A stretch of 64,000 bases of DNA from Ascarosepion bandense (lineage: Eukaryota > Mollusca > Cephalopoda > Sepiida > Sepiidae). Positions within the stretch are counted from its first letter, which is position 1. The number at the start of each line of letters is the position of its first letter. The DNA is taken from assembly GCA_037127315.1 (NCBI GenBank), contig JBBBDQ010001614.1, forward strand, positions 699,501 through 763,500, read 5' to 3'. Positions 45,321 through 56,430 of this stretch are shown one piece after another. Position numbers and translations under genes: made by a program. A model generated the notes under the pieces. That model was not told where the DNA came from and searched no databases. It was given only the letters and a program-made list of their open reading frames with translations.

Positions 45321-45333
45321 AAATAAAAATTCA

Positions 45334-45534
45334 AATATATTCCGTCATTTAGAACAACACGGTTATCAACGCACACTTCTGAGAAAAACGCTTGTTGATA
45401 ACACGTACATACTCAAACAAGAAAATAATAAGCAGAAACTAAAAATCCTCGAAGCACTCTACATTAAACAGTTTAAACCTGGTTTGAATACAATCAATTT
45501 CGATATTTCCAACAACGTACTCAAATGTCTGTAA
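45334..45534 (+). pseudogene. Penelope-like element, GIY-YIG endonuclease tail
   Basis: Open frame of about 65 residues including LRKTLVDNTYILKQENNK and KLKILEALYIKQFKPGLN, ending with TAA at 45532-45534. The EALYIK..PGLN pattern is the C-terminal end of the GIY-YIG domain of Penelope-like retroelements, which nicks the target. RT is absent. A hammerhead-like motif lies 145 bp downstream, as expected for these elements. Confidence 0.65.
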
Positions 45535-45667
45535 TCAGACCAGGGACCACAACACCACTATTTTGTCACTGTCTTCGGCCATCCGCCACGGTAGGGATGG
45601 ACTTATATTTTCAATTCAATTATCTTTATTGTTAATAGCTTAAATGTTCTATGTTTACTGTGTGTTA

Positions 45668-45892
45668 TTATTTACTCTTTGATAATGGCTTATGTGAGCC
45701 GAAAGCTTAGACCCGATAAAAAATTCAACAAATACTGTGATTTTTTGTTGTCTTTTAACGACATCACCATCAAGTATATCAGACGGTATGAACGGATACT
45801 ACACAAAATTAATAGACAAAACTTGTCTATATTATTCAATGAAACCTGCATTAATGAAAAAATGCTGCCAAAATACACACAATATATATATG

Positions 45893-45900
<8 letters not shown>
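45668..45900 (+). pseudogene. Penelope-associated repeat: hammerhead-like hairpin plus N-terminal frame
   Basis: TTGATAA (45679-45685), an extra T, stem GGCT/AGCC with a 6-nt loop, then GAAA (45701-45704): same layout as the U-bulged motifs, core decayed. It is followed by a frame with FLLSFNDITIKYIRRYERIL and HKINRQNLSILFNETCINEK, ending LPKYT before (TA)n. A related frame is at 53365-53538. The peptide may be the N-terminal part of a Penelope ORF, by inference. Confidence 0.5.
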
Positions 45901-46376
<476 letters not shown>

Positions 46377-46510
46377 GACACAGAAATAGTCACGGCACTA
46401 TATCTCAGTGTTACAGTTCAGTCTCATCTTCAGAGCGTCTAAATCTATAAACACTCTGGTAGAGAAATCTTTCCCATATGTACACACCAATCCTCAAGCT
46501 ATATGTATGT
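46377..46510. repeat. Low-copy repeat between GATA and TA tracts
   Basis: Shares GTCTAAATCTATAAACACTC and neighbouring words with 47581-47705. Both copies sit between (GATA)n and (TA)n. Confidence 0.6.
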
Positions 46511-46539
46511 GTATATATATATATATATATATATTACGC

Positions 46540-46788
46540 TCTCACACCCTGATTGAGCACTCTGGAAGTATGGTAGACTTTGGAAAAATAGTAATTACTC
46601 TAGCATCTTCGCATCGCTCATTCAGTAATGAATTAGAGCACATTCTTACTACTGGTGTATGATACATGATACACTAAAAAGTCTGCTTCATTCTACCGGT
46701 CGGGTTTCAATCCTGGGTAAAAAGCAATCAGATGTCTATACGTACTGATGAGCTGTGATACAGCGAAACAGATCTGTCTGCGGATAAC
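46540..46788 (+). mobile_element. tRNA-derived SINE with intact hammerhead tail
   Basis: The body matches 24676-24879 (TGAATTAGA, CTAAAAAGTCTGC). B box GGTTTCAATCC near 46703, then the ribozyme, then (TA)n. The A-box region is shortened compared with the 24676 copy. Confidence 0.7.
46737..46786 (+). ncRNA. Type I hammerhead ribozyme motif, intact core
   Basis: Core CTGATGA (46745-46751). Stem II GCTG/CAGC with loop TGATA. GAAA (46765-46768). Loopless stem III CAGA/TCTG. GUC site with predicted cleavage after 46778. Stem I has 4 bp, one mismatch, then 3 bp. Confidence 0.75.
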
Positions 46789-46800
46789 TATATATATATA

Positions 46801-47490
46801 CTAGCAGAATAGCCCGGCGTTGCTCGGGTGTAATGAAAGCTTTAAAACTAATCCATGGTCCTGGACGTTGGCACGAAAGACTAAAAAGCAATAGTTGTTT
46901 CCAGTTAAAGCGAAACCGTAGACAGAAAGAAAAATGAATGGATGTAAGTCAAATTTTGATTTCCTGGTATTGATATAAAGCAAGCTTTTTCGTCGTAAAA
47001 TGAATTTTGAAGGCTAAATAAGTCCTCTGAGCAAATGGGATTATGGCTGGGACTAACAACTACTATTATGCCTACTTAGAGCCAAACCCGAAGAAAAAAT
47101 AAAATAAAAGGGCTGAAAAAAATAGACATACAGGCAATAAACAGACACACACACAAACATCTTGTCTTATATATATATATATATATTATCGATTTTCTGC
47201 ACTATTCTAAGAACTGCAACCTTGAAATGTCTGAATACCGTTTCTTATGTCTTTGTTTGTGAGTGTGTCAAATTTGATTCAAATCGGACCACTCCTTCTA
47301 TAACCCGATTTTTCGATTATCGATTTTCGATATTTATCGGGGGTACCTCGACACAAAACCTAGCTAAGAACACTCGCAGACGCGTATAGTACAACTGTGT
47401 AAATTTTCAAGAACATCGGTTCAGCTGTTTCGGAGTCTATAGGTAACGGACACACACACAAACAAAGTTCCATTTATAAATAAATTTATA
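46801..47490 (+). mobile_element. Helentron-like (Lep1/HINE-type) element
   Basis: Start CTAGCAGAATAGCCCGGCG with a CCCG/CGGG hairpin. Internal (TA)n at 47168-47187. A conserved 3' part contains ATCGGTTCAGCTGTTTCGGA, then ACACACACAAACAAAG and TTTATAAATAAATTTA. This layout matches the widespread Lep1/HINE type. No protein encoded. Confidence 0.65.
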
Positions 47491-47580
47491 TATATCTTTA
47501 TATATATATATATATATATACAGAGAGAGATAGAGAGAGAGAGAGAGGAGAGGAGGGGATAGATAGATAGATAGATAGAT

Positions 47581-47703
47581 AGTGAACACAGGAATAATCA
47601 TAGTACTAGATTTCACTGTTACGGTGCAGACGGTCTAAATCTATAAACACTCTGTCTCTGATACTGAGAACTCTTTTCATATAAGCATACAGCAAATTTT
47701 GAG

Positions 47704-47705
<2 letters not shown>
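47581..47705. repeat. Second copy of the 46377 repeat
   Basis: See 46377-46510. Preceded by GA- and GATA-rich DNA (47521-47580). Confidence 0.6.
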
Positions 47706-47742
<37 letters not shown>

Positions 47743-47743
47743 T

Positions 47744-47795
<52 letters not shown>
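47706..47795. repeat. (TA)n then (TG)n microsatellite
   Basis: TA tract followed by about 48 bp of TG. Confidence 0.95.
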
Positions 47796-47797
<2 letters not shown>

Positions 47798-47814
47798 TGA
47801 TGAATAAAATACCA

Positions 47815-48177
47815 CACATGAAGTAAAACAATACTCGATTTAAAACGACAGAGTTAATGGATTTTAATTTTTAATCCGACATATTTTTGTTACTTATTTT
47901 CTGTTTTTGCTATTTTTATTTGATATTCATATTTGAGTAGAACTCTTCTCCGACAGGATTCGAACCTCTCCTACGAAGGATGTTGCGGATACAATTACTG
48001 CCGTAGTGCATGGTTTCTTTATTGATTTTTTTTCCCCGAATGTGTAGATTAGTGGAAAAAACATTGTTTTAAAAAAAAGAGACGTTCTACTCAATACCCT
48101 TTTTTTTCATGAAAAATAACGTCTGAAGTAATATGCATATATTCTTACACAGAGACACACACATATTGGTACATATA
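47815..48177. other. Spacer with a tRNA-like word
   Basis: On the minus strand GAGGTTCGAATCCTGTCGG at about 47948-47966 resembles a T arm with a perfect B box. The rest does not fold as a tRNA by eye. Confidence 0.4.
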
Positions 48178-48393
48178 CAGTACCGTGCAAAAGTATTAGG
48201 ACAAGACCTATTTTATCTTTTATGAGGCATATTGACAGAAAATAAACAATTTAATTAAAGTCATTTTATTTGATTTACTCAACAAATGCTTTAGCAAGAA
48301 AAATACTTGTTACAAAATAAATTTAATATTTAGTATAATAGCCTTTCACTTTGAAATAATAAAATAATTGCGACAATTTACCAATCGCACCTA

Positions 48394-48441
<48 letters not shown>

Positions 48442-49043
48442 TACTGTGCAAAAAGTATTATGACAAGAACTATTTTATCTTTTATGTGGCATATTGACAG
48501 AAAATAAGCAATTTAAAGTAATTTTATTGGATTTACTCAACAAAGGCTTTAACAAGAAAAATACTTGTTACAGAATAAATTTAATATTTAGTATAATAGC
48601 TTTTTGCTTTGATCACAGCCTTCATTCTGTCAGGCATTGACATCACAAGCTTCTTCAATGTATCTAATGGTATCTCCTGCCAAGCAGCTTGTATTTATTC
48701 CCAAAGTGTGTCTTGCAAAGTAACATTAGATTCATCAATTCTTTTATCCAAAATATCCCATAAATGCTCAATGAGATTGAGATCAGAGCTTTGTGGTCGG
48801 GGGGGCTATTTCAAATTCCGAAGCCTTCCTTCCTCTTCCATTTTAGTTGAATAATTCTTACAAATGTTTGGCTTTTCACCCTGTATTTGAATTTCAGTGA
48901 GGTTTTCAGGAAAATCACTCCTGTCCTAATACTTTTGTACCGTTAGTGTGCAAAAGTGTTAGGACAGGAAGGATTTTAAACTTTATTTTGATGCTTCATA
49001 AAAGACAAAATAGTTCTTGTCCTAATACTTTTGCACAATATTG
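48178..49043 (-). mobile_element. Composite Tc1-like transposon, inverted copy
   Basis: The chimera (48178-48395), (TA)n (48396-48438) and deletion derivative (48439-49043) mirror 568-1423. TA lies at 48176-48177 and 49044-49045. Minus strand carries the transposase C-terminal remnant around 48603-48800. Confidence 0.78.
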
Positions 49044-49045
49044 TA

Positions 49046-49584
49046 TATACATATTTTGTTTCATAGGACATTTACTGTTTTAATTATATTTTTATTCGAT
49101 ACAGAAAGAATTTCCTTAACCTTATGCCAGACTATGATGCATTATTCTGTCTTGGGTTGAGATGTATGCTTCAATTATGCTGTAACTAGGGAAAAACAAA
49201 GTTACTGTTCATGGCTTGCCTGACCACTCAAAAACACTTAAGAAAGCAATGTCAATAAAGTCTAATTTGCTCTTCATAATCCGCAGATATATTTATATCC
49301 GCTGACTTATTGATTGGTTGATCGATCAACAGAATTATTCTTAGCTAGCGTCTAAACAGCAAAGTCATGAATACCTTGGTCTGTAACTAGGTATTTAGAG
49401 TTGAGTTTTCTTAGTCATACGGAATATGTGTCCACTAGAGTTCAAATGTATTAGGAAACATTCATAAAATTAGTATACACCTTTATTTTGTTAATAAGTT
49501 AAGATAATTAGCAAGTATATTTTTATCAGTAGTCTCCGTGGACCTTGAGGATTGGAAAAAACGTTGCGCGTTTGTAAAAAGATT
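49046..49584. other. Unassigned
   Basis: Nothing recognised. Confidence 0.5.
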
Positions 49585-49875
49585 GGTCAGTCGGGATACA
49601 CGCTTGGGTGATCATGTCTATTTCGATCGTTGACTGACTAGGAAGAAGATTTTTCCTTAGCAGGTTGCCGTTTCTTTCGAGGTAGACTGGTTGCTAACCA
49701 AAGCTAAAAAATCCCCAATCTGTCCTGGTATTCAATCCTTAGCTGGAGGGAAAGGGGATGGATTAATACCTTTCCTAAAGATATTTGCCCGTAAATGAAT
49801 GCAACGAATTCAACTAGAAATTTTACGAGGCTTTCCGATTTCGAATCGATATCTTCTACACCGCACCGCACATCC
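49585..49875 (-). mobile_element. tRNA-derived SINE (hairpin family), diverged
   Basis: Minus-strand SINE from CAGTCAACG near the 3' end to the head TGTAGAAGATATCGATTCG at about 49843-49861. The hairpin is decayed. Confidence 0.7.
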
Positions 49876-49972
49876 ACAAATTTAAACATTTTGAAACTGG
49901 AAGAAGGCCATGCAAAACTATTAGGCCAATGAAGTTTCTGGAATGATAATGTTATAATATCCACATTTCTAT

Positions 49973-50642
49973 TAGGTTGTCCCAAAAGTTCGTAAACACT
50001 TGCAAAAAATTGAAATTTTACTCGCAAAAACAACAAAAATTATTGCTCAAAATAAAGACCAGCATTTTTCAAGACTTTCTGCCATCGATCTGCAAGCTTT
50101 CGGATCTGGTCAAAGTACCATTCAACCGGCTTCGAATCAAAGAATTCTTGACACGCTTCCTCGACTTCATCAAACGATTCGAATCGTCGGCCCTTCAGAA
50201 AGTGTTACATTGAGCGGAAAAGGCCATAATCTGATGGAGAACAGTCAGGACTGTAGACTGGATGTGGCAGAAACTCAACGCCGTCCAGCTCTTCAAACTT
50301 GTCTTTGGTCTTCCTGGCGGTGTGTGGCTTGGCATTGTCCTGCTGGATCAAAGCGCGTTTTCGGTTGATCAGAGCCGGGTACTTTTGCTTCAACTTTTCG
50401 TAGACCCGCTCAAGTTGCTAACCGTAAAGTTCGGCACTGATGGCACGACCATTCGGAACCAACTCAAAATGCACGATTCCTTCAAAATTCCACCAAACGC
50501 ACAACATGACTTTTTTGCCGAATCGATCTTGTTTTGGAACCGACGGTGTCTCTTGCCCTTTCTAAACTCATCGCTTGTCTCGATTGTGCTGGACCAGATA
50601 GACCCATTTCGCAAGTGTTTACGAACTTTTGGGACAACCTAA
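49973..50642 (-). mobile_element. Internally deleted mariner (670 bp) with perfect termini
   Basis: A 32-bp inverted terminus (starts TTAGGTTGTCCCAAAAGTTC) is identical at both ends. TA duplications at 49971-49972 and 50643-50644. The minus strand encodes the catalytic core and C-terminus but lacks the HTH and first Asp. Confidence 0.9.
50010..50614 (-). pseudogene. mariner D34D transposase remnant
   Basis: Read across frames on the minus strand: a KKVMLCVWWNFEGIVHFEL-like block, then ALIQQDNAKPHTARKT (second Asp). VYSPDCSPSDYGLFRSM carries the third Asp, and then FESFDEVEEACQEFF and a tail near 50036 follow. An in-frame stop and a shift after RSM break it. N-terminus missing. Confidence 0.8.
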
Positions 50643-50739
50643 TAAGTAGGAATTGTTCCCTCTTATTAACATGAGTGTAAAATCATTTTAATTCATTCTA
50701 GTTGACGGAAAGTTCGACACTGATATCCGAATGAGTATT

Positions 50740-51240
50740 GTTATGGTAAAGGGTGCGTTCCAAAAGCTATTGAGAGACAGGAAATTTTCGTTGGGAACAT
50801 AGAAAAGAATACTAGACTGTTATATTGAGCCACTCTTATGTCAGCGAATGATGGACAATGTTCTTGAAATTAAGCAAAAACACGTAGCAACTGAAATGCG
50901 GTTCTACAGAAGGACACTGAAGATACTCTGAACTGAATATGTGAACAACGACGAGGTTTTAGAATGAAGGCAAAAAGAAAATTTATACTTAACATCAGAA
51001 AGAGACTGTTGACGTTTCTGGGGCACATAACGAGATAGGATGTCTTGGAGGATCTGATACTCACAGAATGGATAGAGGAGAGACAGAAGAAACCTGCATA
51101 GCATACTTGGGCTTAAGCAAATGTATAGCAGAGCAGAAATATGAATGATGAAATAACAAGACAAAATATATTAAGACCTACAAGTGACAGGAAGATGTGG
51201 AGGGCTATGATCACCCACGCCTTGAATGAACAGTGTAAAC
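50740..51240 (+). mobile_element. RTE 3' fragment
   Basis: The plus strand carries the RTE C-terminal region (GTTCTACAGAAGGACACTGA, ATGTGAACAACGACGAGG, GGGCACATAACGAGATAGGA) with many breaks, ending at KMWRAMITHALNEQ. Confidence 0.7.
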
Positions 51241-51244
51241 AGTA

Positions 51245-51338
51245 TAGTGTAAATATGCTAGTTTGTATTCAACTTCTTTTTCTTTTATGTACGATAAAAG
51301 AAAAAGAAGTTTTAATACAAACTAGCATATTTACACTA
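51245..51338. repeat. Near-perfect 44-bp inverted repeat, 5-nt loop
   Basis: Left arm 51245-51288 and right arm 51294-51338 pair with one small mismatch. They are separated by GTACG. It lies exactly between the RTE fragment and the LINE derivative. Confidence 0.95.
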
Positions 51339-51339
51339 A

Positions 51340-51690
51340 ACTAGCGCCCGGTTCACACTCCACCCACGTCTATGAACAGGTGAAGAGGCTCAACCCTTGT
51401 TTCCTGTTTAGGACGTGGTTTCCGGTTTTTCTCTTTTCCAATCTTTTCACTCTTTTTTATTTTATTTTATTTTATTTTATTTTATTTTATTTTCAATTGG
51501 AGTAGATAGACTAAACTATCGACCGGTTCACACTCCACCCACGTCTATTGAACAGGTGAAGAGGCTCATCCCTTGTTTCCTGGTTAGGATGTGGTTTCCG
51601 GTTTTTCTCTTTTCCAATCTTTTCCTTCTCACGTAGCCCCCTGCGCATCAGTGGCGTTTTCGCCTTGCTTGGGGTGATATGATTAAAAAA
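51340..51690 (+). mobile_element. Non-autonomous LINE derivative, second example
   Basis: One truncated and one full 5' monomer, separated by a (TTTTA)n tract (51451-51492), join to the LINE 3' end and A-run. Same architecture as 9563-10090. Confidence 0.75.
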
Positions 51691-52599
51691 AAACAAAAAA
51701 AACTAAAATCATGCCTAAAGATGCTGTTGAAACAAAGATGAAAGATGTGACTTTGAAATTGAAGATGACTTAAGGAAAAAGATGCCAGGCGGCTTATAAT
51801 TTTCAGTGACTGCGCATGCGTGAGCACTCACTCGTTCAAGTTTATATATAACGAAGCTCCATTTGGTTAATTTGTGTATTGTCTGATCGTCACACCGACA
51901 ATGACCGCGTGAGCAAATTTTTCACGTATTTCTTAGTAAATATGACGTTACAGCACAGCTAAGAATCGGCGTAGAACCTGTGTTAGAAAAAAAAAAGAGT
52001 TAAAAAACAAAGAATCCTGCTAAAACGCTCCAAAAATTTATTGACATAGGTTCAGGGTCGGGTGATTGCAGACACGAACGCGATAGTAGACACACTAAGT
52101 GATTTGAAAATTAGAAGTGAGATTAAAATTTACTCCAATACTTTTATGGCTTGATGAATATTAATCACTCGGTCGTGAAATATCCGACTGCTACACACTC
52201 CATATCTCTCTTAATAAAAAGGCGCCATTAGAAATTAATACAGCCTTTTTTCAAATGTAATTAAAATTATAATTATCTCCTTCATGTTAGCATCCTTCCC
52301 ACTTTCAGTCAATATTGGTTACCACTGAGATGACTACTTTCCTCCCAAATCAAAATCACCGATGAATTTAAGGAGAGTTCAAACCATGGACAAGATTAAC
52401 TTGGTCGATGATTGCTTTGAAAAATAAAAATGTCGGCGGTATAAGTGTATAAGGTCCCAACAGGATTACTCTGAATGGAATTAAGGCGCCATTACTCAAG
52501 TTTAGCCAGATTTATGTTAATCTTAAATGATACTTTTTAAACAAATATCTTATTTATGTAATGTCATCGCATATGATAAAAGTACATTTAAGTATTAAC
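51691..52599. other. Unassigned
   Basis: No repeat or frame recognised. Confidence 0.5.
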
Positions 52600-53020
52600 A
52601 GCTGTATGCTTGCCAGCTAGGACGGTTAGCCAATCCGTATTGCAGACGCCTACTCAGGCATATTTATTTCTGTTCAATACTGACAGAGCCCACCTGTTGA
52701 GCAGATCTTAGTTACAGTTTCTGGGAGACAGCGAATTATCCAGCGTGATCAACAGTCTGAACAAGGCCCAAACTGTCGGACACGATGATTAGCTAACCTA
52801 ACTATCAAATAGTTCCGTCTATCCGATTTCCCTCACAAGGCTTGCGACAACCTGCGGCAATAGCAACCAATGGTGCCTCTGGCTGGGGTCGTCTCTATAG
52901 GTTGATAACATCAAGAAGTCGCCCCCCTATCAAAGCGGCCATGGTAAGACTCAAACCCGGTTTTCATGGTCGGAAGCGAAAGTTTTAACCACTCACGTGC
53001 ACATTACAGACTCACAAGCA
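52600..53020 (-). mobile_element. Possible tRNA-derived SINE
   Basis: The minus strand shows A-box-like GTGAGTGGTTAAAACTTTCG and B-box-like GGGTTTGAGTC near 52945-53010. The body extends to lower coordinates without a clear end. Single copy in the window. Confidence 0.4.
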
Positions 53021-53244
53021 AACACATTAAAGGCTTTAAGGAGAAAGAAAAATATTTTCAGTGGTAGTATCTGAAAAAGATCTTTAAGACCTCTTTCTAC
53101 CACATCTTCAACGCCCATTTCCACACACACGTGTTTGTTCTTTATCCCGGCCTGCAGACACCTACTATAAAGGGACGAAACATGTCTGAATAGTTTTTCG
53201 ACTTTCCCCTATTTCAGTCGATCTAAATGCAAATGCTACAAGCA

Positions 53245-53300
53245 TTTCAAAGGACGCGTTCCAGAAGCTGAGTAAAATATTAAGACACAGGAAACTTTCA
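53245..53300 (+). mobile_element. Short RTE scrap
   Basis: AAGGACGCGTTCCAGAAGCT and following bases match the RTE at 18840-18900 (inverted). Immediately followed by a hammerhead-like hairpin. Confidence 0.65.
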
Positions 53301-53304
53301 TGCC

Positions 53305-53529
53305 CCTGAAGATGATCTTGGAAGGAGATTGAAAGTACTTGGGTACATTGAGAAATGAATATAAATGAATGATAATAACATCTGTCAACGTTGCAGCTCG
53401 TTTCTGACATCTTTCAATTATAATACGCGAAAGATTATCCGTGATTATGAACGGATTTTATTCAAAATAAGCAGACACAATGTTTGCAATTTGTTTAATC
53501 TGACATGTCTAAAAGAATATTTGCTGCCT

Positions 53530-53538
<9 letters not shown>
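53305..53538 (+). pseudogene. Penelope-associated repeat: hammerhead-like hairpin plus N-terminal frame
   Basis: CTGAAGA (53306-53312), an extra T, stem GATCT/AGATT, GAAA (53331-53334), a GTAC/GTAC stem III, but no clear cleavage triplet. Then a frame with RDYERILFKISRHNVCNLFN...LLPKHT that matches 45668-45900 and stops before (CA)n. Confidence 0.45.
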
Positions 53539-53540
<2 letters not shown>

Positions 53541-53566
<26 letters not shown>

Positions 53567-53569
53567 TAT

Positions 53570-53613
<44 letters not shown>

Positions 53614-54148
53614 ACAATAATAATAATAACAATATTAATATTAACAAAAATAATAATGCTAATACTAGTAATTGTTATACTATATATAAGTTCGTCTTAA
53701 AAACCCACCGGGAACGAACTCGGAGGGAAAAAGCAGGGGAAATAAAAAAAGAAACAAACGAAGTACATGAACAAAAGTCAAATACTCGTAGGAAAGAAAA
53801 AAAACCCAAGACGAAAACCCTAACACTAAAGCTCTCAATACGAAAGTAGAGCCTTCATATCCTGACGAGCGGTAGGGTGAAACCTAGGTAGGGTTGTTGG
53901 CTCTTACTTAGAGTTTACTATATATATATATATATATGTATGTATGTCGAGAAGTCAGTGATTAGTAGAACTGTGAACAAATATTTGCATGACGTTCATA
54001 TGTAAAGAAGTGGTCACGTCGGCGCTTTCTTTCTTTTACGAAGTAGGATACGCTCGACACACTGTCACTTGGTTTGAGGAGGCAATTCACTGTAGTACCT
54101 TAATCAACATAATAGCAGTAGAAAACCGTATAAAATCTAGTATTAGCT
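53541..54148. other. Microsatellites and a low-copy repeat
   Basis: (CA)n, (TA)n and AAT-type repeats to 53660. Then words shared with 42410-42560 (AAACCCACCGGGAACGAA). No gene. Confidence 0.5.
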
Positions 54149-54920
54149 TGTAGTGGGATAAGAAATTAAGAATTAAAATTAGCCTTCTTCATCACTTTTA
54201 TAAAAATTCACAATGACGTGTGAAATCCTGGTTTTTAAATAGAAAAAAGATTGTGCATGTGCTTAAAGAAAAGGTCGAAACCGAATTTCACAAAGTAGGT
54301 GTTAATTTTATTTTTGACCAATAGGAGCGACTTGCAAGACTTAAGGACTTTGCTAGTCAGTGCTAGAATCTGAATACTATAAAAGGCTCCTGTCAGCGTC
54401 AATCACACAATCAGATGGGAGCCGCGAGACGAAACAGCTAAAATGTAACTTCAACTTCAAATACACCCGGAGATAAGGTCAGGTCGCACCTTGTTCTCTT
54501 TCTCCTTCTTTCTCGTGTACTGATTCATTCTACTTCTTCTTCTCCATCCAAAGACATTCCTACTGAATACATACATACATACATACATACATACATACAT
54601 ACATACTCTTTCAACAATTAATACTATGAACATTTTCTACAACTCTTGATACCCTTAACTTTCTAAACGAAAATTAATTTCTACACATTCTTGTTATTCA
54701 TTTGTTTTAATAAATTACTATTTTTACATGCAAAATATATATTTTTGTTCTTTCACTATTCTACACTAATTTACGCATTTCAACCTGCAACCAACCGTCT
54801 GATGAAACCTGATAATTCTGCTGATGATAATTCTGGATACAATTTGTAAGCTGTAGGGAGTTCGGTCATGTATAACACAAGGCCGAATCAATAAACCCTA
54901 ATCATCTCCCCAAAGCTTCA
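54149..54920 (+). mobile_element. LTR with primer-binding-site-like flank
   Basis: TG...CA ends (TGTAGTGGG to CTTCA). TATAAAA at 54378-54384 and AATAAA at 54890-54895. An internal (ATAC)n lies at about 54567-54606. TGGTGACTCCCG follows at 54922, like a primer-binding site. Shares blocks with 36313-36981. No internal coding region follows. Confidence 0.65.
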
Positions 54921-55262
54921 GTGGTGACTCCCGAAAGAACACGCACCCAAAAAGCTACAAGCTCTGGAAATATAAAGATAGCTTGATCCCTTTCAGGTTT
55001 TCGAACGAGAGTGACATGAACTTTTCACACTGATGCTAAAAGTACTGTGAACACTTCACCCTAAAACACCAACACACTAAGTCCCACTCAAATATATCTA
55101 TGAACATTTCGTTGTGTCGATTATTTGTATCTTGAATAATTCAAACTCTTATTTTAAACTTTCTTTTGTTCATTATTTTAATAACTGTTATCTTGCATTG
55201 CAAATCAATCGGGCTTTGCAATTTTATGTGTGTACCTTTTTCACCATCATCAATTCATGTAA
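54921..55262. other. Remnant of LTR element leader, otherwise unassigned
   Basis: Starts with the primer-binding-like bases. No gag or pol frame seen. Confidence 0.45.
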
Positions 55263-55393
55263 AACTAGTAGTATAGCCCGGCGTTTCTCGGGTGTAATGA
55301 AAGCTTTAAAACTAATCCATGGTCATGGAGCTCAGACTCAGCCTAAAGAATATTTGAAATAATAAAATAATTGCGATAATTTACCAATCGCAC

Positions 55394-55395
<2 letters not shown>
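55263..55395 (+). mobile_element. Helentron-like 5' fragment joined to a mariner end
   Basis: CTAGTAGTATAGCCCGGCG start, then from about 55350 the TTGCGATAATTTACCAATCG end also found at 48360-48395. (TA)n follows. Confidence 0.6.
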
Positions 55396-55446
<51 letters not shown>

Positions 55447-55448
<2 letters not shown>

Positions 55449-55836
55449 TAGCAGTATAGTCCCGTGTTCTCGGATGTAATGAAAGCTTTAAAACTAATCC
55501 ATGGTCCTGGAGCTCAGACTCTTTGGATGTTGGCACGAAAGACTAAAAAGCAATAGTTGTTTCCAGTTAAAGCGAAACTGTGGAAAGAAAGAAAAATGAA
55601 TGGATGTAAGTCAAATTTTGATTTCCTGGTGTCGATATCAAATAAGTGTTTTTCGTTGTAAATTGAATTTTGAAGGCTAAATAAGTCCTCTGAGTAAATG
55701 GTATCATGGCTGAGACTAAGAACTACAATTATACCTACTTAGTGCCAAACCCGAAGCAAAAACTAAAATAAAAGGGCTGAAAAAAATACAGACATACAGG
55801 CAGATAAACAGTCACACACACACACAAACATCTTGC

Positions 55837-55888
<52 letters not shown>

Positions 55889-55927
55889 CGATTTTCTGCA
55901 CTATTGTAAGAACTGGAATCTTGAAAT
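55447..55927 (+). mobile_element. Helentron-like element, cut by a LINE
   Basis: Same family as 46801-47490, with internal (CA)n and (TA)n (55838-55886). It is interrupted after GGAATCTTGAAATTT. Confidence 0.65.
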
Positions 55928-56198
55928 TTGCTTCCCCGACGGCTAAAATCTCCAAGAATTTAAATGTTAGGTCACTTACCATTTCCTATCTCTCTGCCTC
56001 GCATCCTTTTCCCCATGTTCATTTCTCCGTCCACTCTATCCTCAGCACTCTTCACACCAGTATTCTCATCCCTCTCTTACCCAATCTCTGACACCCCTTA
56101 TAACTTAATTCTCTTTCTATTCACTCTCCACCTATGTAACCCCTTGCACACCAGTGACAGTAAAACTGCCTTTCTTGGGGTGAAATTATTATAAAAAA
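55928..56198 (+). mobile_element. LINE 3' fragment
   Basis: Begins in the ORF2 end (CTTCCCCGACGGCTAAAATC) and ends at CTTGGGGTGAAATTATT. 5'-truncated. Confidence 0.75.
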
Positions 56199-56216
56199 TA
56201 TAATGTAAATAATATA

Positions 56217-56391
56217 AACTAGCAGTATAGCCCGGCGTTGCTCGGGTGTAGTGAAAGCTTTAAAACTAATCCAGGCTCCGTCTAAAGAATATTTGTGTGA
56301 GAATCGGATAAAAATTGTGGATTTGTATAAAGGACATACAGACAGATAAACAGACACACATACACACGCACACACACAAACAAACATCTTG

Positions 56392-56430
<39 letters not shown>

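Noticed and set aside
46377..46440. Possible hammerhead on the minus strand (CTGAAGATGAG)
   Set aside because: GAAA is GAGA here, the core is followed by four extra bases before any stem, and the second copy (47581) has lost the core. Pairing was not convincing.
47606..47831. Thr-His and Ile-Tyr rich frames
   Set aside because: Translations of TG and TA microsatellites on the minus strand.
54830..54850. CTGATGA words inside the LTR
   Set aside because: No GAAA or stems at the right distance.
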